Origin: Cryptomeria japonica
Taxonomy: Eukaryota; Streptophyta; Pinopsida; Cupressales; Cupressaceae
Direction of reading: 5' to 3'
DNA: 64,000 bases
NCBI RefSeq assembly: GCF_030272615.1
Contig: NC_081411.1
Coordinates: 214,504,654 to 214,568,653 of the forward strand
Part shown: positions 22,996 to 35,326 of the stretch, in pieces
Layout of the letters: each line of letters starts with the position of its first letter
Numbering within the stretch: position 1 is the first letter of the stretch
Translations under genes and position numbers: made by a program
The notes under the pieces: generated by a model
Database searches by the model: none
Told to the model about the DNA's origin: nothing
Seen by the model: the letters and a program-made list of their open reading frames with translations, nothing else

Positions 22996-24536
22996 TGATA
23001 GTTCTAATACTTAATATAAGTACAGATCCAATAGCCAACAAGATGAGAGGCGGGGGGGGGGTGATTCATACAAACTTAATCATCCATAAAAACATCAAAT
23101 TCAACCTCGGTAACATATATATCAATCATATAACCAAAAATTGTCAAACATGCAAACTGAAAAGCATATGAACAATATAAACCTCATAACACCAGATTTA
23201 ACGTGGAAACCCAAATAGGGAAAAACCATTATGGGATTTCGGACCCACTAAGAAGTATACTCTTCTAGAGTATGCTCGGATAAAAGCAAATCCTGTTAAA
23301 GATTACAAACACATTGCTAGATGTGACCCGATTAAGGGATTTCCCTCAGATCTGTTAGGATCTTCACTTTGTTAGAAGTGACCTTGTCAAAGGATTTCAA
23401 ACACTCAATCAGAATGTCACCTTGCTAGAGGATTTACATATAAGATTGTTAAGTCCACTCGATTAAGAGATTTTCTGTCACTTTCACAAAATAACAATAA
23501 TAAAAATCTATCTGCAACTTCACATCTAAAATGCTAAAGCAGATTCCTATTTGTTCAATACAATCTAGACATAGAACTAATCTTGTCTATCTAGTGGGCA
23601 TCAATACTCTGCTATTCTAACAGGTCTTCAAGCTTCTGTGCTCGGTAATCACTATGTAGCATCCCTGTGCATACACTTGCCCGCATGCATTGTTTATCAA
23701 TAGTTTCCTATTTATAAACAATCAGGTAACCGCTTAATCTCATTGATCACATTTCCCATGATCAATCATAGCCATCAGATCTTCAATCTTGTCCAATTTC
23801 AATGTATTCTTCCAATCTGAAAACATTTTACCCTGCCTTGGAACTTGCATTTTCACCTTGGAACTTGTGTAAGGGTATTGCGGTTCAATATGAGCTATAG
23901 ATCTTCCTACCAACTTTCCATTGCCTTAGATTCATTAACAAACTTCTTCCACGGCTTACTAATCATTTAATTCACTCCAGCTCATCAGCTTCCTTCAATA
24001 AATATCACATGTAAACATTTAATGCATTCTGTTATAGCTAAGTTGTAACTCAGTGAATACTAAACTTCACTCAGCAGACATTTTGCCTTCATTAATCGAT
24101 AGCGATAACCTTAGGGTTTACTGACTAGGTTCCTTAGGCTTTACCAACTAGGTTCTTTGCCTGATAACATAGTATAGTATTAACCTTTACATTTTACAAC
24201 ATATGTATGATGTTTAAAACAATCTAAAACATCATGATCTCATCATTATCTAACTCGGTAGTAGTTGCCCATTGAATAACTTATCCCCTTATTCATCATA
24301 TTCTTTCCTATGTCTTTTACCAACTTCTTTATAATCTTCATATCACACTTCTCAAGATATGGCAACATCATACTGAATTAGAAAATCAATTTCTTGACAT
24401 CAATGACAAAATAATAATATCAAGATAGTAAAACATCTTTAATCAGTTATGTCCATAATCATCAACAACCTTCTCAATATCCTTATTGAAATGTCAACAA
24501 TCTTTCATTGTCTATTATAATGTAATATTGCCAACA
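22996..24536 (-). mobile_element. Solo LTR, same copia family as the LTR at 401-1922
   Basis: It aligns over its full length with the LTR at 401-1922, with the same TGATAG start and GCCAACA end, at 1541 bp. It is bounded by a perfect 5-bp target duplication CTATT (22991-22995 and 24537-24541). No internal region is attached on either side, so this is a solo LTR left by recombination between the two LTRs of a full element. Orientation is inferred from the related copy. Confidence 0.9.
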
Positions 24537-26440
24537 CTATTTTCACAAGATAGGCAATAAATTATTGTCAATTTTTGAGATATTAAACTCCCTAATATGA
24601 ATGAATGTGACATAATATTGCCTCACCAATGAAGCCCCTATGAAAAATGCATCACATCATCATGTAACCATTTTAACCATCAATATATAACTTATATTTT
24701 TCATATCATTATGTCCAAGTTCTCATGTTCAAATACATCAATTCATTCTTGAGTAGGTCAACTTTATAAATCATGTGAATTTAGAAAAATATGTGCCCCT
24801 ACTTTTCTCGCTCAATAAAGTAGAACTTGAGCCACTTCTACTAAAAAAAAATGCATTGTAATATTAGAAAAATATTAAAAAAACATAAAGAACCTAAAAT
24901 AAAAGTAACTCAACAATGAAAGCAACATGGAATCCAATGATGGATGTGTTGTCATTCTAACCTCACATCATACTCCAAACTTGTGTAGAGCATTCATTTT
25001 GTTCAAGTCCTCATTTACAAATACATCAATGCATTCTTGAGTAGGTCAGTGCTACATATCATGAACATATAGAAAAATATGTACCACTAATATCCTTTCT
25101 CAATAAGGTAGAGCTCGAACCACTACTTACTCTCAAAAAAACTTTCATTGCAATATTAATTTTATTAGCAACTTTTTAATTGATAGAAATATGTAGAAAA
25201 TAATGTCCAACCTTTACTAAAAAGTAAGAAAATGTAATTAACATAGTAGATCATTCCTTTAGAAATATTAAATTCTTATGAAAATGTAAGGGCCTATGCG
25301 TGGTATTGATTGAATAGTTTAAGATGTAGTGCTTGTTTCTATAATTCATTAATATTTGAAATCAAACAATGAATATTTTAAATTGCACCTAATTATTTTT
25401 CACTAACATTTATTTTATCTATAATCTTATGGTTTGGGTTTTATTTCATGAGCCAAAATGTATCCATAGAGATCTAATTCCCTTGGAGGCCCAAATGCAA
25501 ATTTAGGCCCTATGGGTATTAGAGCTCTAAAAGTACATTTTAGCCCATAAAATTTAACAACGAAACTTAGATTATAATATTTGATGACCAAAATATATTT
25601 TTGGGTTTGATGGGTATATTTTAATTCATAAATATGACACTAGTCAATATATTATAAATAGAATCAATGGTGGTAATTAAAAATTTGTTAAATGACCCTA
25701 AATTAATAAATAGCTATACAAAATTATGATAGAATCAATTTTATTTTTAGATATAACTAATAAAATTCAAGCAAATATAATCTAATTAGGTATCAAATAT
25801 TATTGTAAAATTTTGAATTCAGTATTTATAATATAATAAATGTTATGCCAGTTTAAGCAAAACTAAAATAATATTTTATAAAAATATAGTGATTCAGCTT
25901 ACCTTACAACTTCTACTATTAGCTAAATTTTGTGTCCCCGATTTCAACTATTAGCTAATTGGTGAATATTCATCACTAAAAGAATTACTCATTACATGGA
26001 ACACTAAAATATATTACATCTTAGCATTGAAAAGAGGTAATAAATTGTGCTTTTTAGATGTAATAGTTTATTCTCTTCATGAAATACATGATAAATGGTT
26101 GTAATCATCTAATAGGGTTTGTAATTCAAACATAGACATGGTTGAATAAGGGGTTTTCTAGATGAAATTTTTGAATCATCAAATGATCAACATAATACAT
26201 GTGACAATGATGAATTTAATCCTTTGAATGTGAAACTCTCTATGAAATAAATCATGTTGTCAAATATTTAAATAAGAACGTTTCAATTAATTAAGTGAGT
26301 TTTGTATGTTGGCTATGTGTGAGCATAATGCAAAATCATTCCAACATAGAGAATAATAAATGTATTGGTAAACAACTTTAGTTGGATTATAGAAGGTGAA
26401 GCAAAGAAAATAATATTCAAGTTGGAATAAACAAGAATGT
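24537..26440. other. AT-rich intergenic DNA
   Basis: No gene seen. The only clear structure is a local duplication: 24706-24865 and 24998-25160 share 'aaatacatcaattcattctt' and 'gagtaggtca' and end in 'gtaatatta' or 'gcaatatta', about 80% alike. Confidence 0.5.
24706..25160. repeat. Local direct duplication (~160 bp, spaced 292 bp)
   Basis: The two units 24706-24865 and 24998-25160 correspond along their length, including 'cattcttgagtaggtca' and 'gaaaaatatgt(g/a)cc'. Divergence is substantial, so the event is old. Confidence 0.75.
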
Positions 26441-28089
26441 TTTTGATTAAGGGTAAACAATTTTTGAGGGGACTAGAAACCCCATACAATTGGTTTTGAG
26501 GGGACCCAAAACCCCACAGGTTTTGAAGGAACCCAATACCCTTTGATTTTACCAGGATCTGGAACCCATAGTACAATGTTGCTAAAATAAAAGAACACCA
26601 ACATACTAGTAGTCAAACCACAAACTGGACATAAAATCAGCCCTAACACATAAACAAGGGTTTTACAAGGCCCCTTAACCTACAAATGTTTCCATGGGTG
26701 TATCCAAGAACCATCACCTTCAACAACACCATATTACAATAGATCAACATATACTCACAATCTGGACTAATGGTGTTTTGAAAGGATCCCCTAACCTTCA
26801 TCATGGGTTTTAAAATGGCTCTCAAAAACAAACAAACAAGGGTTTTCTCAAGCTCCCTTAACCTGTAACAAAGTATTCAACCTGCCAAAAACACAACTAA
26901 CCCTTAGCCAAAAACCACAACTTGCCAAACTGGGCCCTTTAAAATTACTAGCATCCATCTTGCCTCTGGGAAAAACAAGGCTCCCATTACCAACACACAC
27001 GAGAAATAAAAAAAACCTGAAAGCACTTGCAGCAACCAGCCCACCTATGAGTTTTACCAGGCTCCCATAACCTAAAACCAAAAAAACCAGCTGACTGATT
27101 CCAAATAGAATCAGGAGGGATTTGAAAGGGTCCCTCAACCCCCAAAAAAATATGGGTAGTAGGGACACAGAGGACCTAGACCTTGCAATGAAGAAACACA
27201 TGAGAGAAATGAAAGGCAACTTCAACCAGGAATATCATCTGAAAGGCCTCCTCACACCATCTCCCCACCTCAATAGGGAAGAGGTCTACCTCGATAGGAC
27301 AAGAGAGAAGGCAAAACGTCAACCTCGAGAACCCTCTAGCAGCAAGTTGAAACCCGACTGCTCCCAATCACCGAATCTACACCTCAATAGGAGAAAGGGC
27401 CACCTCAGACATGCAAGGAGAAGAACAATCCAGAAGCCCAAACATTTCAATCATAGCCCAACATAGAAAAAGTCCCTCCACCTCAATAGGAGGACAACTC
27501 AGATAAGCAAAAAATCTAAGACATCAGACCTTCCAAAAAGAAAACCTTAGCATCACCAAATTCCACCCCAAGGGCACAAGGCATCCCAAAGAGAAAAGGG
27601 TAACCGAAAACCCACAAAAGTAGAACCTTGAAAGACCACCTGGCTCCCAAACAAGAGGAACACACTGAGAGCCTACGGTTCCCACCAGAGTGTCCCAGCA
27701 AACCGAAGCGCATCCAAGCCTTTCTCCCAGCACACAGAGAAGGAAGAGAGCATCCAACGTCTGCTAAGAATAAGGGAGAGAAGAACGAGGGAGAAAGGAA
27801 GGATGAAGCCAAAAACTCTGACTTCAACATTGTCAAACACAAACTCCCCAAGAACAACAAAGCATCCCAACCCTACACACTCATCACTGATCACTCCCAC
27901 ATCATCCACGTCAGGAAACAGGGCATAGTCCGCAAACAAGACAAGGCAATGATCACCAATGTCCACACCATCACCATCCCCACAATGCTCCTCATCACCT
28001 GTATCCTCATCCTTCATTGAACCCCTGGTTCGGTCGCTCCCTCCTACACGCTCGCTCTGGTTCCCGCCCATCCTCCTCTTATTAATCAT
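26441..28089 (-). mobile_element. Poly(A)-type retroposon (LINE-like), copy A
   Basis: The minus strand ends '...tttcta gtcccctcaaaaattg...cccttaatcaaaaac', with the same 3' terminal design as the plus-strand element at 55294-56851: 'ggttttgggtcccctcaaaa', 'gtatggggtttc', then CCCTTAATNAAAAA. Both also share phrases encoding 'PIEV(D)' (read near 27240-27420 here). Open frames of 60-138 residues exist on both strands (for example 27628-28020 plus and 27673-28089 minus) but none shows a domain I know. I classify it as a 5'-truncated retroposon by its 3' end only; the right edge is approximate. Confidence 0.55.
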
Positions 28090-28497
28090 TGTGTAATGTT
28101 TAACTTTTTGAATGTAATTTATTGTGCAAATGAGAGTGGTTCATCCTATCAAAAGATATTGGTGTCTCTTACTAAGTTGGTCCTCTCTTTGTGGAAATCG
28201 GTGTCTCTAGTAGGTTGGTGCCTACAAATTTTGTAATTGAGGATTTGTATCTCTAGAGGGTTGTTGCTTGCAAACATTATAAGATTATTTTTTTAGTTGT
28301 TGATACTTGATTTGGATAGTAAATCCAAGCAATCCTTCATCATGGGTTTCCTTTTGAAAGGGTTTCCATGTAAATATGATTTTCTCTTATGTGGATGTGT
28401 GTACTTGTTAATTTTTAAATAAGTAAAAGATCTCATTATACTAATTCACCCCCTTCTCATTCAAATTGTGTGCTTGTTAGTCTTGATGCATCTTACA
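28090..28497 (+). repeat. Copia-type LTR remnant followed by gag-like sequence
   Basis: The order 'ttggtgtctctt...gtaggttggtgcctacaaa...', 'gggtttccttttgaaaggg', 'actaattcacccccttctca' is the layout of the R-U5 part of plant copia LTRs. A plausible terminal 'catcttaca' is at 28497. The next bases on the plus strand read 'LFPKLKGINYDA', then 'ILIFLLDDRYL', resembling a copia Gag start, but stops follow and no primer-binding site is preserved. Confidence 0.45.
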
Positions 28498-29215
28498 AAA
28501 TGAGGGTAATGATAAAATTATTTCCAAAGTTAAAAGGTATAAATTATGATGCATAGTAGGAAATTCTAATATTTTTGTTAGACGATAGATACCTATAACA
28601 AGTCTTAGTAAGGTAAAGATTGATGACATGCTAGTTGTGTCTTATCTAGCCAATTTAGATATCAACTCAATCCTTCAAATAATTAGATATATCAATCTCA
28701 ATTTGAATGCATTTCGTAGCTAGGTGAAGAAAAACTTATCTAGCTTGACACGAATGATGTTGCCTAAAGAAAGTGCTATTTTAGCTAAGATTTAATAATC
28801 ATGGCAAATGCAACATAGGAAATTCCACATAGATATGCATATGCAAATCTCTATTCTCAAAGATTACAACGACTCAAGTCTAGCGTGTAAAAATAAGATG
28901 AGACATACAAACAAACCAACTATCATTTTTAATAATATTTTTCATATGGTTGGTTTCAATAAAGAGAAAGAAAACCCTATATGAGGTATTAGAAATCATC
29001 AAGATGGATCAAATGTAGGAACCATGCTTTATTTGCCCACTCTTTAAGTATTCTTTCAAGGAAAATATTCCAAGCAAAATAACCTAAGAGTTGAGCAAAA
29101 TTTTCAAGCTATCTTTAAGCATTGACAAAGTTTGGGATGGGGAGGACCACATTCATCAATAATTCAAAAGATATATCTCATGAAACAACTTTACAATGAT
29201 TTTTGTAAGTCTTTT
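28498..29215. other. Degraded retrotransposon or intergenic DNA
   Basis: Possible remains of the gag region begun at 28498. No continuous frame, no further boundary. Confidence 0.4.
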
Positions 29216-29615
29216 TTATGATGGAACCACTTTCATATATCATCAAACCATTAATACCAACAACTACTACTAGATTGATGAAACATGAGACTATTTAAAA
29301 GAAAAAAAACATCCACATGGATGAAATAATTAAAGACCCCACAATAAATGTAAAAAAACATTAAAAGAACCCTACTCAAAGAAATAATGTGACATAATGA
29401 AGGACAAAAATTGGCATTGACAAAATCAAGATCTAATGTGAACAAAGCTGCTTCTAATATAATAATTTAATAAATTCATTTGACAGTGTTTTTAAATATA
29501 TATATATATATATATATATATTAATTAAAAAATGCACACCTTGCTGGATAGACACTCCAAAAATAATTAATAAGAAAAGGTTTTAGTCAAGTGTCTACTC
29601 ACCAAACAACAATGA
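29216..29615 (+). repeat. Upstream block duplicated with kinase copy 3
   Basis: This stretch aligns with 55143-55293 plus 56862-57120: both show 'ttatgatgga(a/t)cca', 'aac(a/c)attaaaccat'-like sequence, 'caacaactactattaga', 'atttaaaagaa' and later 'gctggat(a)gacactcca'. In the copy upstream of kinase copy 3 the alignment is interrupted exactly by the retroposon at 55294-56851. So copies 2 and 3 were duplicated together with at least 0.4 kb of upstream DNA. Confidence 0.75.
29496..29522. repeat. (TA)n microsatellite
   Basis: About thirteen TA units, inside the duplicated upstream block of kinase copy 2; absent from the matching place before copy 3. Confidence 0.9.
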
Positions 29616-29982
29616 CCCGCGTTGCGTCCGTGTGGGCCTCGCTCTCGGCTGCAAGTTCTAGGAAAGCTCACGGTAGCTCGGAGAGAATTTACAAGGCAAC
29701 TGCGTTGCTGTGAAGGAGCTCTACAAAGGCTGATTAGAATTGAAGGTCCCTGCAACTTTTGGATCAATTAAAGTTTTTAGTAAGATGCTCACTTCTTCGA
29801 TTTATATAACACGGGCTGTATTTTGATTTACTATAATGTTAATCTCCCATTATTTTTTCAGTCGACCTTTAATAGATATGAGCAACTCTTAAACGGACAT
29901 TGCCTGTGTGGAAATGAGAACTGCTTCGCGATAACAGAGCAATCCCAATCCAATGCAAACCTTCATCAATTCGATTCAATTT

Positions 29983-30153
29983 TATATCTTTGAATTTATA
30001 TAATCAGGTAAGATGGAGCCGAGTTGTAAAGCAGAGCTCTATGGATCAGAATCGGACACTATATATCTTTGAATTTATATAATCAGGTAAGATGGAGCAG
30101 AGTTGTAAAGCAGAGTTGTAAAGCAGAGCTCTATGGATCAGAATCGGACACTA
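29983..30153 (+). repeat. 79-bp tandem duplication over an exon acceptor, plus 13-bp duplication
   Basis: Unit 29983-30061 and the unit from 30062 both start TATATCTTTG, both contain the splice acceptor 'ataatcag|gtaagatgg' and both run to 'atcggacact'. The second unit also carries a 13-bp duplication AGTTGTAAAGCAG (30101-30113, 30114-30126). Compared with copy 1, the 13-bp change shifts the frame at the exon start. Confidence 0.9.
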
Positions 30154-31743
30154 TATCTTCGCAGGTGAAAGAACATAATAAGGAGATAAATGGGCATTGT
30201 TCTCTCGGTCTGGGTAAATTTATTAGAAAAAAAATTCAAACTATATTTGGACAGAGGCCAAAATTTTCACCTGCTCAAGAACTCGAAACGGCCGAAGTAG
30301 AAGCACAAATGTTGGGGACGGAGATCCAACAATCTCCAATTAAGAATGAGGTCCAACAATCTCTGATTGAGTTCGAACGAGACGAATTGGTGAGGGCGAC
30401 AGAAGGGTTTTCAATACAAATAGGCAAGGGTGGTTATGGGATTGTTTACCGCGTAAGTTCTCTTTCAAATCTAACTGTCAACTATAGTTTCAAGCAGAAC
30501 ATGATAAAGCTGATTATTTATAAACATGTTTTATAAAGGGAATTCTGTCTGGTTAAAAAAAATTAGCAGTTAAGCTCTGAATTCTCTAACACCATATTAT
30601 GTTCTGCATTCTAAAGGGAATTCTGTCTGATGGAAGACGCGTGGCAGTGAAGGTCCTGAGCAAAGAAAGTTTGCAACGCCACCTAGAGTGGATGAACGAC
30701 GTGAGCATTCTAAGCAAGCTTAACCATCAAAACATTTCGACGCTTGTGGGATACTGCTCTGAAGACAATATGATAGTCTATGATTGTATGGCACGAAGCC
30801 TGTCAAGCGCCATTTTTGGTAAGCAGCCAGTGGAGTTTTGTCATTTGTCTGATTTTATGTGATTAAAGGGTTTATCTTGAAAATCTAAACAGCTTTAACC
30901 ACCATATGCAGAAGAAAATGAGATATTTATGCACTGGACAACAAGATTCAAGATCATATTGGATATAATAAGAGGACTCGCCTATCTTCACGAGGGTGTA
31001 GGCGTGCCCATAATGCACAAAGACGTCAAGCCGTCCGACATTCTTTTGGATGGAAATTTCAATGCCAAGATTTCTGATTTTGGCTTTGCAATGGGCGAAA
31101 ACAAGCTACCGTGGTATGAGGATATTAGCATTGATGGACCGCGTATTGTTGGAACATAGTAAGATGGCCCTATCCTCTAATACTTCATAAGAATGATTAA
31201 GGTTAATTTATGTAGCTGCAAATTTGAGATGTAGAGAAAAGTTTCATTTTGGGTAGCTGATTATTAATGCATTTTCCTTTCGTTTTTTCGGCATACAGTG
31301 GTTACGCAGCTCCTGAGTATATTGCTACCGGTAGTGTGAGTGTGAAATCAGACATTTACGGCTTTGGAGTGACTGTTTTGAATGTCGTATCTGGCAAAAA
31401 TATTACGGAATTAAAAAAATTCCTTTTCGAGCACGTAAGAATTATAATTGCGTATATAGTCACTACAACCGTAGTTTTTAGGGGGTTTAGAAAACGATTT
31501 AATTTATGGTTTGGTGTTTGAATGCAGGCGAGTATGTTGCATGATAAGCGTTGCCTTACTGAGCTAATAGACCCTCGATTACTCAACGCAAGTTATTCAA
31601 CTCACTCAAGAAGTATAGCAGGGACAATCAATATAGCCCTGCAGTGCATTCATTCCAACTTCAGAATTCGTCCATCCGCATCACATGTGTTAGAAATGCT
31701 TTTATCAAAAGATTCCAATTGCCACAACTCTACTCAGTCTTGA
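30087..31743 (+). CDS. Kinase copy 2, 5'-incomplete, probable pseudokinase or pseudogene
   Basis: Five exons match kinase copy 1 exons 6-10: 30087-30452, 30617-30818, 30912-31158, 31299-31434, 31528-31743. All have GT-AG borders and an open frame; introns sit at the same positions. The P-loop is GKGGYGIV and the VAVK lysine is kept. The alpha-C glutamate is replaced by aspartate ('WMNDVSIL'). The catalytic loop reads HKDVKPSD: Arg to Lys, and the Mg-binding Asn to Asp. DFG and APE are intact. The activation segment is shorter than in copy 1 and the C-terminus lacks copy 1's last ~20 residues. Exons for the helical domain are missing; a possible relic of exon 5 at 29876-29960 has a stop after four codons. 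A 79-bp duplication covers the first acceptor. It may be expressed as a truncated or inactive kinase, or be a recent pseudogene. Confidence 0.6.
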
Positions 31744-33508
31744 AAGTTTGGAACCCATTCACACAGCTATCCTGAGCGGGGATTGTATTGAATATTGAAG
31801 AGACAATTACAGAAAAGATTACTTAAATCCTTTAACAGATTCAGTATACTCTGTTTCATCATTTGACATTTAGTTTCATGTACGATTTTGGAATATTTAC
31901 TGTTTGTATTCTCCATGTTTTGGACTTCAATGTAGTTTATGTTGATAACTGATGCTGCTCTAGCATGCAGCTAGATTAGTTTAGTTAATAGTTTTTTGTT
32001 TATTCATGCAAATAAAGCATGTACTCCAACATGCATTAGTCCTTAGGACTATTTTTAGTTTTGTTTTTGGCATGAATTTATTTTTAGTAAATAAAGCATG
32101 CTGTGCATGCAGTTATTGTATTCTTAATTTAGGGAGTAGTTTGCTTTTTTTAGTTTGAGAGCCTTAGTAGCTTTCCATGCAATGCTAGGAATATATTTAG
32201 AACTGCAGTTATTATTAATTCTTCTAGACTGCAAATTCTTTATATATACAACCTCTATGTAATTTTTAATTAAGCTTCAATAAAGATATTGGTGTGTGCA
32301 ATTCCAAAAAAACAAGGCACTTTGTTTTTTATTTTGAATTGTGATTTCTTTTTGCAATTTCTTCTTTTTGCTATTATTGTTTGCTAATCAGTTGGTTCAG
32401 AGAGGATAGGTCAGGTTCAAAATTCTACAGTATTTAACATGTACTCAGTTCAACTATTAAAGTTGTAGGCACTATATAAGTTCAAATCTCCTCAATAAGA
32501 AAAAAACCACTATTAAAGCTGACGCTTTTACAATTTAAATTAAAATGACTGTTTACTATTTTTACAGTGCTTGAATGGTAATAGAGTTTGATATGCAATA
32601 CTTTTGAAAATAGAAAATTTCAAATGTAAACTTCTAATTTCTAAATATTTCAAAAATTGTAAGAAAGTTAAATTGTGTGAATGTTAAACAAAGGTATCGA
32701 GACAATGCACAAAAGGCTGAGATATTAATTTTTCTCTTGTTTTTGGTGCCTTGGCATTGTTTGGCGATGTAAAATTGAAGATATTACATTGATAGATGTA
32801 ATATTTAATTTAAGCGTGTTATTTTGTGGCTATCATGATTGCTCATGTTTTTATACATCTCTACTCGGCTTTGAATAACAATGAGAAAAATAAATTAGAG
32901 TCAACATTTCTTTAGTTAAAGAGCTTGGAAAGATTTCATTCCACATGTAAGTAATGCGATCCAAATTATAATTTATTCTACTGGCTGTAGTCGTCTGACA
33001 AATAAGGCATATCATATAATTAATTTTCAACACCCAATGTTGATACGCAGAAAAGTATATTTAAAAGGCTTCCAGTAGATGCTGCTGTTTGAAACTGGAA
33101 CCTCTTCTGCTTAACAAGATGCTAAATTTCCTGTTAAAAAATTTGGCCAGAAGCTTCGTCCTCCATTGAATATATTTGTCACAACAACCATCCCTGCCAT
33201 GGCATCATGTCTGCACATGATCCACAAAACAACCTTCCCCAGTACCTTCTTTTTCGAAACCCCATCCTCATTAATATCATAAATATTAGTTTCTATCGTC
33301 TACGAGAAACCGGAGATCCCTTTCACATGCTGCGCTTTCCTCTAAAGATTTGGATTGCCCGATTGATATAAGTTTAAATATTTCAAAATCCCATAAATAC
33401 TCGTTTCAATGTAGGTTAGACTTCACACTAAATGGAAGACTTTTCCAATCCGTATTCAGTTACTTTAAAAAATTCCATTGAAACATTCAAAGCACCCACA
33501 ATTGCTTG
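31744..33508. other. 3' flank of kinase copy 2 and intergenic DNA
   Basis: 31744-31850 still aligns with the 3' end of copy 1 ('gaatattgaagag', 'acagaaaag'), showing that copy 2's stop is premature. An LTR-like block lies at ~31950-32440. The remainder is AT-rich without features. Confidence 0.5.
31950..32440 (+). repeat. LTR-like remnant with promoter-like sequence
   Basis: Repeated 'catgcag' and 'aaagcatg' words, a TATA-like 'tctttatatatacaacctct' at 32238-32257, an AATAAAG at ~32279 and a terminal-looking 'aaattctaca' at ~32428 are laid out like a copia LTR. No target duplication or second copy is present in the window, so this is tentative. Confidence 0.35.
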
Positions 33509-33740
33509 ATTTCTATTTTTTTTAATGTGCCTAAAATCTGTTTAACTACTTCATGATAACTTGACAAGACGAATTATGGCTAATCTTCAAACATCTGAAT
33601 ATCTATATATGTATTTAACCTTTCACAATTTCTATTTTATTTAATGGTCTAAAATCTGTTTAACTACTTCATGATAACATTACAAGAGGAATTATGGCTA
33701 CTCTTCAATTAAATATCTATATATGATTTAACCCTTCTCA
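33509..33740. repeat. Tandem duplication, two ~115-bp units
   Basis: Units 33509-33627 and 33628-33740 share 'taaaatctgtttaactactt', 'catgataac', 'gaattatggct' and 'atatctatatatg'. Confidence 0.85.
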
Positions 33741-34092
33741 AAGATTTGTGATGTATGAAAGATTTTTCTAGGAATTTCAATAGATGTGGATGGAAATGTG
33801 TTATAGACATGTTCTCTTTATTAATACATATTTTGATATGATGATTTGCAAAATAGAAGTTTTCATAAGAAAAGTTTCATTAGTCTAAATTTTAATTTTG
33901 AGTATTTTTACCATTGTTTATGCATAAAGGTCAACAAGTCATAAAATTAACATTTGTTAATATCTTGTAGTCATTCAATCAACAATAAAAAGTTATCTAC
34001 AAAATATAATAAATAAATTTGATTTGAAATTTAAATTTCATAATGATGTACATGAAAGGGGAACAAACAAAACCAAAGATCAAATGTCAATA

Positions 34093-35326
34093 TGTTAGTT
34101 TCAACCAGAAATAAAAGTAAATTAACTTCAAACTTTCCAAATGCACATCAAAAGAGATTAAAAGCATATAATAGAAGCAATAACAAGCAAAATAAGAGAG
34201 AAAAGACTCCTTAAGAAGCTCCCATGATGCTCTTGACGTCTCTCCCTTGTTCTTCTCCTCTCCAAGATCCAAAATTCAATGCTTGAGTGTAGCTCTTAGT
34301 TTTAGCATGTAGCCATGGATACCAAAGGAAAGATTGAATGGGGGTTGAAAATAAACTTATATTGCTATGCAAATGCACAAAATAGAATTAATATGATAAA
34401 TCTAAGTAGAAATGCCTATGCAACTATAATAACAATGCTTAAGACGCTTCCTCATTTGCTTGAAGATGAGGGTTCCTTTTATAAGCAAAATGGGCCCTTG
34501 GAGGGTCAAGATTGATCTATCTTAGCAAGGGCTAGGATTGTATGTTAGAGACATGATCCTCAATCCATGCTTGCAACTTCCACCAATGTCATTGAGACAA
34601 GTGACATCATGAGAGGGCTTGAAAGGAGCAGGAAGAAGCATTAAATACTTGAGAGGACATCAGGCTAACCTCATGTTGTTGGGTTATTGGATAAAGGCTT
34701 TATCAAATGAGTAAACTCTTGTACAAGGTCTACCTATGGTTAGGCCTTGGTCAAAGGGACAAGACCCATGTGGGTTAGTATATTGAAGAAAGGGAGCATT
34801 TAAGACTTTGTAAGAGTCCTAAATGGGTGAAATGATGGGTTGAGGGTTAATTTGGGGTTAGGATTGTGCAAGTGATTAGAAGTGGGTTTATGTTAATTTA
34901 GAAGGGATTAGAAGAATCTAAAAGAAGGGTTAGTGAGCAAGTGAGTTTTGTAGGAGAATGCAAGTGGGTGAGGATAAATAGGATTTTAATTAAAATAAAT
35001 TTTATTTATTTCAATTAAATGTGCAACTTGCATTGAATGAGTATTTTAAATAAATATTCATTTATTTAAATGGGGATTTTGATTGAGGATTTTAAATAAA
35101 TGTTTAATTTATTTAAATGAGAGGAAAGGGGGTGATTAAATAAATTTATCAATTTATTTAATAGTTGGACATTAATTAGTGATTTTTAAATTAAATAAAT
35201 TTATGAAACTTATTAAATTAGTAGAATATGGTTGGAATGAATTAACTAAATATAAATTTAATTAATAGAAGAACATTAGTGCTTTAAACAAATAAAATAT
35301 TTAATGGATAGATTTATGTGTCTACA
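34093..35326 (-). repeat. Probable solo LTR related to the Tat-element LTRs
   Basis: The right end 'gtgtctaca' is the same as the right end of both LTRs of the 16-kb Tat element. The block before it is likewise made of 'aattaaataaat...atttatttaatt' palindromic words. A minus-strand TATAAAAGG lies at ~34474, equivalent to the TATATAAGG in the Tat LTR. No internal element sequence follows. The left end is a guess from the first suitable TG; no target duplication is evident. Confidence 0.45.

Noticed and set aside
27628-28089. Candidate genes of 130-138 codons on both strands
   Set aside because: They overlap each other inside a retroposon, with no recognised domain and no splice support.
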